Origin: Clostridia bacterium
GTDB lineage: Bacteria > Bacillota_A > Clostridia > Peptostreptococcales > JAAYPU01
DNA length: 5,508 nucleotides
Assembly: GCA_022360735.1 (NCBI GenBank)
Contig: JAKSCF010000279.1
Span: forward strand, 1-5,508
Direction: 5' to 3'
Shown here: positions 1-5,503 of the stretch, one piece after another
How positions within the stretch are numbered: the first letter of the stretch is position 1
Layout of the letters: each line of letters opens with the position of its first letter
Program-made: the position numbers and the translations under genes
The notes under the pieces: generated by a model
Database searches by the model: none
What the model saw: only the letters and a program-made list of their open reading frames with translations
Told to the model about the DNA's origin: nothing

Positions 1-162
1 AGAAATTCTTTAAAAGTAAATGGTTATTGGGTTGATTTCAATCATGAGATTAAAAGTTTTTTAGAAGTTGATAATTTAATTATTATAATGATTTGGGATG
101 TATCAACTGGAGATATTCAAAAACAGCCTCTGGGTAATAAGGGGTCAGGCTTGACAAATTGA
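1..162 (+). pseudogene. 3' part of a small hypothetical gene, truncated by a mobile-element end (left copy)
   Basis: The reading frame is already open at base 1 and ends at TGA 160-162, giving 53 residues, so the start lies outside the window. The protein (RNSLKVNGYWVDFNHEIKS...) is nearly the same as the small gene at 5230-5385: V-x-G-Y-x-V-D-F-N-x-E-I-K-S, then a hydrophobic strand LIIIMIWDVS. The last eight residues (NKGSGLTN) are encoded by sequence that looks like the left end of a transposase element (GGGGTCAGGCTTGAC), so the native C-terminus is probably lost. This copy keeps nine residues (GDIQKQPLG, bases 109-135) that the right copy lacks, so it preserves more of the ancestral gene. 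I do not recognise a characterised family. A small cytosolic immunity-like or accessory protein is possible from context only. Confidence 0.55.
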
Positions 163-289
163 CTAACAAAGAATAAGATTAGGAAAAATAGTAATTAGGT
201 GATAAAATGTCAAGAAAACCAAGGATACATTATGAAGGTGCCTTATATCATGTGATGGTGAGAGGCAATAATGGAGAAAAAGTGACCCC
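141..289 (+). mobile_element. Remnant of a REP-associated / IS200-like (Y1) transposase element, probably internally deleted
   Basis: The stretch begins with GGGGTCA (141-147) and ends with its exact inverted complement TGACCCC (283-289). Inside are a promoter-like TTGACA, a ribosome binding site and the first 26 or so codons of a Y1-type transposase. The left end also holds a small inverted motif, GTCA-GGCT-TGAC (144-155), and the direct repeat TTGAC-AAA-TTGAC (151-163), the kind of subterminal structure Y1 enzymes use. Since the right copy continues into transposase codons where this one enters TGACCCC, the simplest reading is an internal deletion that removed most of the gene and left both ends, about 149 bases. 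The 7-bp inverted match could be chance. Confidence 0.45.
151..179 (+). promoter_or_regulatory. Promoter inside the transposase element (left copy)
   Basis: A perfect -35 TTGACA (151-156) is followed by a 17-base spacer and TAAGAT (174-179) as a 4/6 match to the -10. It lies 27 bases before the transposase ATG at 207, so it would drive the transposase. The -35 overlaps the subterminal inverted motif, so transposase or a host factor binding there could affect expression. It points towards the toxin locus. Confidence 0.5.
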
Positions 290-368
290 AATCCTTTCTT
301 ATAATCCACCAAGGAATTTCTACGACCTCACGACATCTTTTTTATATACACAACGCATTGTGAGATAG
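207..368 (+). pseudogene. 5' remnant of a REP-associated tyrosine (Y1) transposase, fused to unrelated sequence
   Basis: From ATG 207 the frame reads MSRKPRIHYEGALYHVMVRG followed by NNGEKV, the characteristic N-terminus of REP-associated tyrosine transposases and IS200-like relatives (usual form: M-x-R-K-x-R-x-x-x-x-G-x-x-Y-H-V-x-x-R-G-N-N-R-E). These enzymes are normally about 150-300 residues, with an HUH motif and a catalytic tyrosine further on. Neither is here. After K-V the frame enters TGACCCC at 283 and continues through non-homologous sequence to TAG 366-368, giving a 53-residue chimera. A weak AGGTGAT (197-203) precedes the ATG. It cannot be an active enzyme. Confidence 0.75.
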
Positions 369-621
369 CTACGCTAATAACGAAATGCAGTTATTGAGAA
401 GAAAAATAACGTTTGTCCAGAAGTATTGCGGTTTTGGGGAAGGGTGAGTAAAAACACTGTTTTTGTTCGATTTTGGGGCAAAATACAGATGGCTTAGGGG
501 ATATTAACGTAAATACAAAATATATGTTTATTATATATAAAATACAAAAGCATCAAGAAATTTAAAATGGTCTTGGTGTTATTGTTATGTAAAAATAAAA
601 AACTAAAAAACAGAATAATAA
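290..621. other. Stretch without a recognisable gene
   Basis: No convincing coding frame is seen on either strand. Bases 290-490 are visibly richer in G and C than the rest of the window and may be a foreign or mobile-element remnant. They contain TTTTGGGG twice (432-439 and 471-478) around a small AAAAAC-ACT-GTTTTT hairpin (450-464). Bases 490-621 are very AT-rich. At 551-578 the arms CATCAAGA and TCTTGGTG can pair with one G-U pair across a 12-base loop, followed by a T-rich stretch, which is at best a weak terminator. Confidence 0.5.
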
Positions 622-855
622 TACAGTTCAAAATATGTACTTACAGATATCCTAGTAGTATGTGATGAATCGGTTGACCTTAAAAAAGAATCACTCCACC
701 ATATTATAATGACAGCTATTAATAATGTAGTAGAAGGCAAAGACGATTTTATCAGGGCATTTACAGAAAATGTCATAAGAGTCATTGGAGAATACTCTAC
801 CAAAGATGTTATTACAGAATATGATGAGTGCTTTATTTTTAGTATATTTGTTTAG
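622..855 (+). pseudogene. Probable decayed gene fragment, family not recognised
   Basis: The + strand is open from just after a TAA at 619-621 to TAG 853-855, 77 residues with no plausible start or ribosome binding site at the beginning. The product (LTDILVVCDESVDLKKESLH..., ...FTENVIRVIGEYSTKDVITE) reads like a real protein piece: a short beta strand, two amphipathic helices, and balanced charged residues. The last residues (CFIFSIFV) look like out-of-family read-through. Internal ATGs such as 710 have no good ribosome binding site. I read it as an internal or C-terminal scrap of an older gene. Open frames on the opposite strand here are hydrophobic shadows. Confidence 0.35.
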
Positions 856-940
856 GTTAACTTGAGCATAGTAGTGCAAAAATAAAGAAAATTGAAATCG
901 CGATATTTTACAATTAAATACAAATTTTCACAAGAAATAA

Positions 941-969
941 TTGAAAACAATACCCTTATATGGTATTAT
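941..969 (+). promoter_or_regulatory. SigA-type promoter for the toxin/immunity operon
   Basis: TTGAAA (941-946) is a 5/6 match to the -35. An exactly 17-base spacer leads to TATTAT (964-969), a 5/6 match to the -10. Transcription would start near 976, giving an untranslated leader of about 75 bases before ATG 1051. No operator palindrome is obvious. No other promoter this good is seen before the toxin gene. Confidence 0.55.
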
Positions 970-1037
970 ATTGAAAAAATTAGGAAGATAATAAGACAAA
1001 ATAAAAGACTAATTTAAAAATAAGTATATTTACTTAC

Positions 1038-1043
1038 AAGGAG
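1038..1043 (+). promoter_or_regulatory. Ribosome binding site that decides the toxin start
   Basis: AAGGAG lies 7 bases before ATG 1051 and only 4 bases before an in-frame GTG at 1048. The usual spacing favours ATG 1051, which makes the first residues MNTGIKK. Confidence 0.7.
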
Positions 1044-1050
1044 ATTAGTG

Positions 1051-3018
1051 ATGAATACAGGAATAAAAAAGTACATATTTTTCCTAATGATTTTAACTAT
1101 ATTTGTTATGTCATGTACAGTGCTGGTTTTTGCTGAAGAATATCTAGACACAATTTCTTTAAAGGGAAAAAAGAGTATTGTGGTTATAAACAATACTAGT
1201 GGAGAAGTAAGTATACAAGATACGTATGATACTACTGTTCGAACGGAAGCAGGTATCAAATACAATAAAGAATTCAAATCAGAAAATGAAAATTTAAAAG
1301 TTCAGGCAGCAAAAGAAGAAGTCATGAGAGAAGTAGAGTTAGAAGCTGGTAAAACTATAGAATTTATTAATGATATAAATGAAGATATAAGAGTGGAAGT
1401 AACAGGAAAAGTGGATTATGCGAGATATAATAGTGATGGAACATTATATGATTACCGAGTAAATGATTCAGGGTATATAACCTTTTTTAAGGGAAAGAGA
1501 ATAGTTATAACAAATAAAGAGACAGAACCAATAATAATACGTAGTGGACGAGAATCTTTTATTTTTGAAGCACAACCAAAAGAAGAAGAGGCAATAAGAA
1601 GGGTAGAAGTTGAGGTAGGTAACAGTATAGAATTCGTTAATAATTCAGGCGGAACGATGCAGATAAGTTCTACTGATTATTATGACTATGAAGTATACAA
1701 TAATGAGAATGGATTAGTAAATAGTGGAAATACCAGATATTCTACATCAATAAACAATTCAAATAAATGCATTGTAACAAACAGTGGAACTGAACCAATA
1801 ACTATATATAGTGGAAGTGAAGTATTTAAGCTTAGCACAGATCAAGAACAAGAAATTGTATATAAAATGACATATGAAGGAAAAGATATATATTTATTTG
1901 GAGCAGACTCTGAAAGTATAGATGATATGTATGCTATAGTTGCTGATGAAAGTGACATACAAGGTAAGACATGGGATTATACAAATATTGGTGGTTGGAG
2001 TGAGACATCATTTTATGCTACAATCCCTTCCGATGGAGGCATAATAGCGGGTATTGTAGCAGCTAAGTCAGAGGTAAAATCATTAGAATTATCAAGATCA
2101 ATAATACCTGACAAGATTATAAGTATAATTGAAATAGATTTGGATGATATAGAACAAAAAATTAGATCAAAGATGATAGAATATACAGGTATTGACTTTA
2201 CTCAATTATCATCAGAAGATTTAGAAATGCTTGGGCTAGGAATAGTTGATAGTGTTGATGATAATGTGTTTTTTGGTCTAGCAAAAAAGATTGCTAATAG
2301 AGAAGGTTATAGCGATAACTATTACTATATAAGAGCTAAAGCCTTTGGAGATGCGTGCTTTGTATCTGCATATACTATTGCAACAGTAGGATCTGCGACT
2401 CAAGCTGTTATAGCGTTTACAAATTCAGGTATATCTGGTACATTGGCAGTTGCTACTTCACCTAGTGGTGCCGGAGGAGCGGCGCTTGGGGCTGTTGCAG
2501 TAGAGGAATTAGCTAGAGGGACTGTATTAACTGGTGTATCCTTTGTATCATCAAAAATGATGGAACGTTCTCATAATGCGCTTACAGAAAGCGTTGCAAA
2601 TCTTAAAGAAACAATAGGGTATAAATTAAGAAACATAGCTGATGATATTTTGGATCAAATGGAAGCAGCTGGAGGACATACCTTGGAAAAGCATGTTTCT
2701 AAGACCAATAACGAATTAATAAATCGAGCAGTTAATGAAGGTATTGATGCTACATCTTTTGCAAATAAGAGTACTGCTACCAAAAGTGTTCAACAAAATT
2801 TGAGAAACAATGCAAGTGAAATTGAAAAATGGCTGGATAATTCATCTAACAATGGCTATTTAATTGTTGACTACAATCATATGAATGTAATTGGCAGTGG
2901 TGCCAAAGCAGGATCACAGCATATTACTAATGGATTAACCAAATCAAGAATATTTATGGTTAAAGATTCGTCACAAAGTCTAGGTTTTAAAATAATAACA
3001 TCATATCCTATATTTTAA
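1051..3018 (+). CDS. Secreted polymorphic toxin with C-terminal RNase A-like (CdiA-CT type) nuclease domain
   Basis: The product is 655 residues. Residues 1-28 form a Sec signal peptide: KK, a hydrophobic core IFFLMILTIFVM, and probable signal peptidase I cleavage VFA|EE. Residues about 30-263 hold three tandem beta-rich repeats. About 273-429 is a mixed linker. About 430-502 is a Gly/Ala-rich hydrophobic segment (SPSGAGGAALGAVAVEELARG) like the pre-toxin regions of other polymorphic toxins. Residues 541-655 match the bacterial RNase A-like domain: GGHTLEKHVSKT, a TATKSVQ...IEKWLDN stretch, and terminal ITSYP. H548, R559, T650 and Y652 sit at the spacings I recall for the catalytic His175, Arg186, Thr276 and Tyr278 of the Y. 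kristensenii CdiA toxin. The expected activity is RNA cleavage inside competitor cells. No LXG, WXG, RHS or filamentous haemagglutinin region is present, so export is probably by Sec and entry into targets is unexplained. Confidence 0.85.
   Translation: MNTGIKKYIFFLMILTIFVMSCTVLVFAEEYLDTISLKGKKSIVVINNTSGEVSIQDTYDTTVRTEAGIKYNKEFKSENENLKVQAAKEEVMREVELEAGKTIEFINDINEDIRVEVTGKVDYARYNSDGTLYDYRVNDSGYITFFKGKRIVITNKETEPIIIRSGRESFIFEAQPKEEEAIRRVEVEVGNSIEFVNNSGGTMQISSTDYYDYEVYNNENGLVNSGNTRYSTSINNSNKCIVTNSGTEPITIYSGSEVFKLSTDQEQEIVYKMTYEGKDIYLFGADSESIDDMYAIVADESDIQGKTWDYTNIGGWSETSFYATIPSDGGIIAGIVAAKSEVKSLELSRSIIPDKIISIIEIDLDDIEQKIRSKMIEYTGIDFTQLSSEDLEMLGLGIVDSVDDNVFFGLAKKIANREGYSDNYYYIRAKAFGDACFVSAYTIATVGSATQAVIAFTNSGISGTLAVATSPSGAGGAALGAVAVEELARGTVLTGVSFVSSKMMERSHNALTESVANLKETIGYKLRNIADDILDQMEAAGGHTLEKHVSKTNNELINRAVNEGIDATSFANKSTATKSVQQNLRNNASEIEKWLDNSSNNGYLIVDYNHMNVIGSGAKAGSQHITNGLTKSRIFMVKDSSQSLGFKIITSYPIF
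1147..1839 (+). repeat. Three tandem beta-rich repeats within the toxin
   Basis: Repeat 2 (residues about 89-177) and repeat 3 (about 178-263) have a period of 89 residues. They share REVELEAGKTIEFIND versus RRVEVEVGNSIEFVNN, and later KRIVITNKETEPIIIRSG versus KCIVTNSGTEPITIYSG. An earlier stretch (about 33-88), DTISLKGKKSIVVINNTSGE, aligns with the first half and looks like a shortened or diverged first copy. The DNA is not obviously repetitive, so the duplication is old. The family is not recognised; a surface-binding or wall-spanning beta domain is a reasonable guess. Confidence 0.65.
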
Positions 3019-3048
3019 TATTTGTAAAAAAACAGCGGAGGAAAAATT

Positions 3049-3558
3049 ATGTGTGTAAGTATTACTTTTAAAGATTTATGGACATATAATATTAAAGTGC
3101 CACCTAATAAAAGGAAGAGTTCAGATATGAAAATATCTATCTCACATCTAAATGAAAGTGAATATACTCATATTCATGGAGAAATGGAAATTAATATTAA
3201 TGGAAAAATTTTACCTAGCTTTGGAATAGATTCAATTGATGATGTATGTTTTGGATATTGGATAGAAATGTTTAGTAACTTATTTAAAGTGTTCGAAATG
3301 GATGAAACTGAATATATAATTGAAGGTGGAGAGCAAGGTAAACCAGCATATAAATTTCAAAAAGAAGGAAAGTATGTGTATTTGTCTATAGTGGATTCTA
3401 TTCTAGGAGGGAAGAAAAATTTGGATTGGCAAAGAGTACCATTTGAGTACAAAAAATTCAAATATGCTTTTCTAACCTTTAAAGATAATATCTTAAAAGA
3501 AATAGAAATAAAGGCTCCAAGGAGGGTAGAGTTTTGGAGAAAAAAATTCGATTATTGA
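3049..3558 (+). CDS. Probable cognate immunity protein for the RNase toxin
   Basis: This 169-residue protein has no signal peptide or membrane segment and should be cytosolic, where an immunity protein to an intracellular RNase must act. GGAGGA (3037-3042) lies 6 bases before ATG 3049, and the gene begins 30 bases after the toxin stop, in the position normally held by the cognate immunity gene. The N-terminal half is beta-rich (KISISHLNESEYTHIHGEME, EININGK). A middle helix (GYWIEMFSNLFKVFEMDET) is followed by more strands with aromatic residues, and the C-terminus is basic (APRRVEFWRKKFDY). The acidic, aromatic middle could contact the toxin's active site. I do not recognise a named immunity family, so the role rests on position and size. 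Confidence 0.6.
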   Translation: MCVSITFKDLWTYNIKVPPNKRKSSDMKISISHLNESEYTHIHGEMEININGKILPSFGIDSIDDVCFGYWIEMFSNLFKVFEMDETEYIIEGGEQGKPAYKFQKEGKYVYLSIVDSILGGKKNLDWQRVPFEYKKFKYAFLTFKDNILKEIEIKAPRRVEFWRKKFDY

Positions 3559-3614
3559 TAAATTTTAAACAATAACAACCTTTAAATTGAGATATAGACG
3601 GAAGGGAAATTGAC

Positions 3615-4184
3615 ATGAGGATATGGACTCTTGATAATACTATAGAAAAGTATGACATGATACAAGTAAAAGAATTTGATCATTATTATAATAATTATTT
3701 TGACCCAGGCTTCAAAGGTAAGAGTATGGTCCATGATTGGCCAATGGTAGAGATGAAGACTATTAAACAAGGGAAAAAAAGCGATGCTCCTTTATGTAGC
3801 CCTAGTGTTCCAGTTTTTAGCGAAAGAGCGATTGAAGTTTTAAAAGATTTGTTAAAGGGAAATGCAGAACTCCTACCTTTAATTCATAAAGATTATGTTG
3901 GACAAGACCAACTCTATGCTGTTAATGTGGTAAATTTAAGGGACTGTATTGACTATGATAAATCAGAACGAGAAGAGTTTGGTCCAAACATGTATGGACG
4001 CTTTACAAAATATGTTTTCAAACCTGATGTTGTGAAAGATGCACATATATTCAAAATCAAAGATTTTCCATATTTTAAAGAATTATATTCAGACGAATTT
4101 AGAGAAAAAGCATTAAGAAATAATTTACGTGGCTTTAGGTTTACTGAAGTATGGAATTCTGAAAAAAAACAGTTTTTAACCTAA
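3615..4184 (+). CDS. Imm11 (DUF1629)-like immunity protein
   Basis: The 189-residue cytosolic product carries the pattern I associate with the Imm11/DUF1629 (MXAN_0049-like) family. The motifs are SVPVFSERA at 64-72, then LKDLLKGNAELLPL (76-89, normally followed by a short acidic or polar turn), YAVNVVNLRDCIDYDKSE (101-118), and near the C-terminus LRGFRFTEVW (171-180), which corresponds to the family's G-x-x-F-x-x-x-W. The length is typical. A GGAAGGGAA ribosome binding site (3600-3608) precedes ATG 3615. It follows the first immunity gene by 56 bases. Imm11 proteins are usually found with other toxin classes, so here it may be an orphan protecting against another strain's toxin. The hairpin at 4191-4214 follows directly. 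Confidence 0.7.
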   Translation: MRIWTLDNTIEKYDMIQVKEFDHYYNNYFDPGFKGKSMVHDWPMVEMKTIKQGKKSDAPLCSPSVPVFSERAIEVLKDLLKGNAELLPLIHKDYVGQDQLYAVNVVNLRDCIDYDKSEREEFGPNMYGRFTKYVFKPDVVKDAHIFKIKDFPYFKELYSDEFREKALRNNLRGFRFTEVWNSEKKQFLT

Positions 4185-4190
4185 AAGTTT

Positions 4191-4214
4191 AGGGAATGAT
4201 TAATTTCATTCCCT
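4191..4214 (+). terminator. 9-bp perfect hairpin after the Imm11-like gene (weak terminator or processing site)
   Basis: AGGGAATGA (4191-4199) and TCATTCCCT (4206-4214) pair perfectly around a 6-base loop, beginning 7 bases after the stop codon. The sequence after the stem is TAAAAAATAC, not a T-run, so it is not a canonical intrinsic terminator on the + strand. It may give partial termination or stabilise the upstream mRNA, reducing expression of the 305-residue gene. Confidence 0.4.
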
Positions 4215-4255
4215 TAAAAAATACATATATGTGAAAGGAATTATAGGAGGTTTAA

Positions 4256-5173
4256 ATGGTAGATTTTTATAGAGATGATAAAACTGTAGTATTAGTTTCT
4301 AAAAAACTTGAGTTTGAAATAGAGGGAAGCAGTACTGATAAACCGAGCCTTACTCATAAATCTAAAGTGTATATGAATGAGAAGGAGATAAACTCAGGTT
4401 ATAAGAAAATGAGAAATAATAGAAGCTTGTTTATTAAATGTAAGCAAGGGATAGATATAGTAGCGCATACTATATCAGAAAAGCAGCTTAATGATAATTA
4501 CTCCAGCATTAAAAATAAATATGAGATAATTGAGTATTCTCATGCTCATAATGTTTTAAGAAATGAGTCAAGAGTTGAGTATGGATATGAATTAATGAAT
4601 GAAAATATACTTAAAGATTGTTTACATATTCATTATAGTAATGGTAATTTGAGAAAAATAACCATTTTAGGAAAAAAGCAAATAGATTTTATAGTTAAAT
4701 TAACAGAAAGCGAATGCGATAAGATGGTTGAAAATTTAATTGATATATTAGCTGAAAAAGTTATTCTTTTAGCAAAAGGGTATTTGAAAAATCATAAACT
4801 TCTTTCATTTATAAGTTTTGAAAATTTTTATGATGGAGAAGCTATTGATTTAGGAGTAAGAATAGGTTTGGAAGATGACGAAGAAGAGATTGATTATTTA
4901 ACGGCTGACTTAGATGAATTAGAAGCTAAAGAAAGTGAAGGAGAAACAAGATATTATGAAAGGTTACTAGAAATTGATGAAATCAGGGAAAGTGCAAAAA
5001 TATTATTCTCAAATTTATATTACATTCAGAAAGAACGTGAAAAACCTATAATTGTCGAGACACTAAATAAAATTGCAAATGGAATTGTTGATAAGATTAA
5101 TATTAAAAATGTATTTGATAAAGAAAAAACATCACGTGATTTTAGGCTATATAATTATGGACAGTATGATTAA
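4256..5173 (+). CDS. Hypothetical cytosolic protein, 305 residues, possible third immunity protein
   Basis: A strong ribosome binding site AGGAGG (4245-4250) lies 5 bases before ATG 4256. The protein has no signal peptide or transmembrane segment. Residues 1-70 are rich in short strands with many charged residues. About 85-140 contain EIIEYSHAHNVLRNESRVEY and a DCLHIHYSNGNLRKITILG strand pair. About 150-185 are amphipathic helices. Residues 206-234 (LEDDEEEIDYLTADLDELEA...) are strongly acidic, and the C-terminus is helical and mixed-charge. I do not recognise a family. An acidic segment is common in proteins that neutralise basic nucleases, and the position after two immunity-like genes suggests an orphan immunity protein, but that is inference. 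The 71-base gap before it contains the hairpin, and no clear promoter is seen. Confidence 0.6.
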   Translation: MVDFYRDDKTVVLVSKKLEFEIEGSSTDKPSLTHKSKVYMNEKEINSGYKKMRNNRSLFIKCKQGIDIVAHTISEKQLNDNYSSIKNKYEIIEYSHAHNVLRNESRVEYGYELMNENILKDCLHIHYSNGNLRKITILGKKQIDFIVKLTESECDKMVENLIDILAEKVILLAKGYLKNHKLLSFISFENFYDGEAIDLGVRIGLEDDEEEIDYLTADLDELEAKESEGETRYYERLLEIDEIRESAKILFSNLYYIQKEREKPIIVETLNKIANGIVDKINIKNVFDKEKTSRDFRLYNYGQYD

Positions 5174-5229
5174 GAGTTGGCTATTAACTTTTCATTTAGA
5201 TGCAATTTGCAGAATTAGGAGAGGATATT

Positions 5230-5385
5230 ATGATGAATTATAATGTTTCTAGAAATTCTTTAACAGTAAATGGTTATCGGGTTGATTTCAATTATGAGAT
5301 TAAAAGTATTTTAGAAGTTGATAATTTAATTATTATAATGATTTGGGATGTATCAACTAATAAGGGGTCAGGCTTGACAAATTGA
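5230..5385 (+). pseudogene. Small hypothetical gene truncated by a mobile-element end (right copy)
   Basis: AGGAG (5217-5221) lies 8 bases before ATG 5230, with a second ATG directly after. This is a better start than ATG 5200, which has no ribosome binding site. The product is 51 residues, MMNYNVSRNSLTVNGYRVDF onward, with the strand LIIIMIWDVST, ending NKGSGLTN where the GGGGTCAGGCTTGAC element end begins. Compared with the left copy it lacks nine codons just before the junction. It may still be translated, since start and ribosome binding site are intact, but the protein is probably a fragment of a longer one. It follows the 305-residue gene by 56 bases and could share its transcript. The family is not recognised. 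Confidence 0.5.
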
Positions 5386-5503
5386 CTAACAAAGAGTGAG
5401 ATTAGAAAAAATAGTAATAGGTGATGAAATGTCAAGAAAACCAAGGATACATTAGGAAGGCATTATATCATGTAATAGTGAGAGGCAATAATGGTGAAAA
5501 AGT
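5251..5503 (+). repeat. Right arm of the long direct repeat (partner 1-283)
   Basis: This is the second copy of the repeat described for 1-283. It includes most of the small gene, the element's left end and the transposase start. After base 5503 it continues as transposase codons (K-V-F), so here the element was not cut at the point where the left copy was. The element may continue past the window. Confidence 0.9.
5374..5402 (+). promoter_or_regulatory. Decayed promoter of the transposase element (right copy)
   Basis: TTGACA (5374-5379), a 17-base spacer and TGAGAT (5397-5402) correspond to the left copy's promoter. Two A-to-G differences within AATAAG/AGTGAG leave the -10 at only 3/6, so it is probably weaker. 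Confidence 0.35.

Larger units (their letters stand above)
1..283 (+). repeat. Left arm of a long direct repeat (partner 5251-5503)
   Basis: By hand alignment, this stretch matches 5251-5503 over 253 aligned bases with 13 substitutions, about 95% identity. There are three gaps in the right copy: 27 bases (left 109-135), one T near 196, and two bases in the transposase start near 239. Similarity ends after AGT at 281-283, where the left copy enters TGACCCC and the right copy carries on into transposase coding sequence. The left arm may extend beyond the window. The arms are in the same orientation, 5250 bp apart, and enclose the whole toxin/immunity locus. Confidence 0.9.

Noticed and set aside
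603..879. Two overlapping minus-strand open frames of 62-66 codons
   Set aside because: They lack ribosome binding sites and read as low-quality hydrophobic sequence. The + strand frame at 622-855 has a much more protein-like composition.
1105..1120. Possible lipobox (VMSC) making the toxin a lipoprotein
   Set aside because: The residue before Ser is Met, which does not fit the consensus, and the hydrophobic core continues past the Cys to a good signal peptidase I site VFA|EE.
1014..1277. Minus-strand open frame of 87 codons over the toxin start
   Set aside because: It lies across the signal peptide and first repeat of the toxin in antisense. Its hydrophobic look is a shadow of AT-rich coding sequence.
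3582..3770. Minus-strand open frame of 62 codons
   Set aside because: It overlaps the well-supported start of the Imm11-like gene and has no start signal of its own.
4222..4231. Palindrome ACATATATGT upstream of the 305-residue gene
   Set aside because: It is short and purely alternating AT-rich sequence, expected by chance in this composition, with no promoter beside it to make it an operator.
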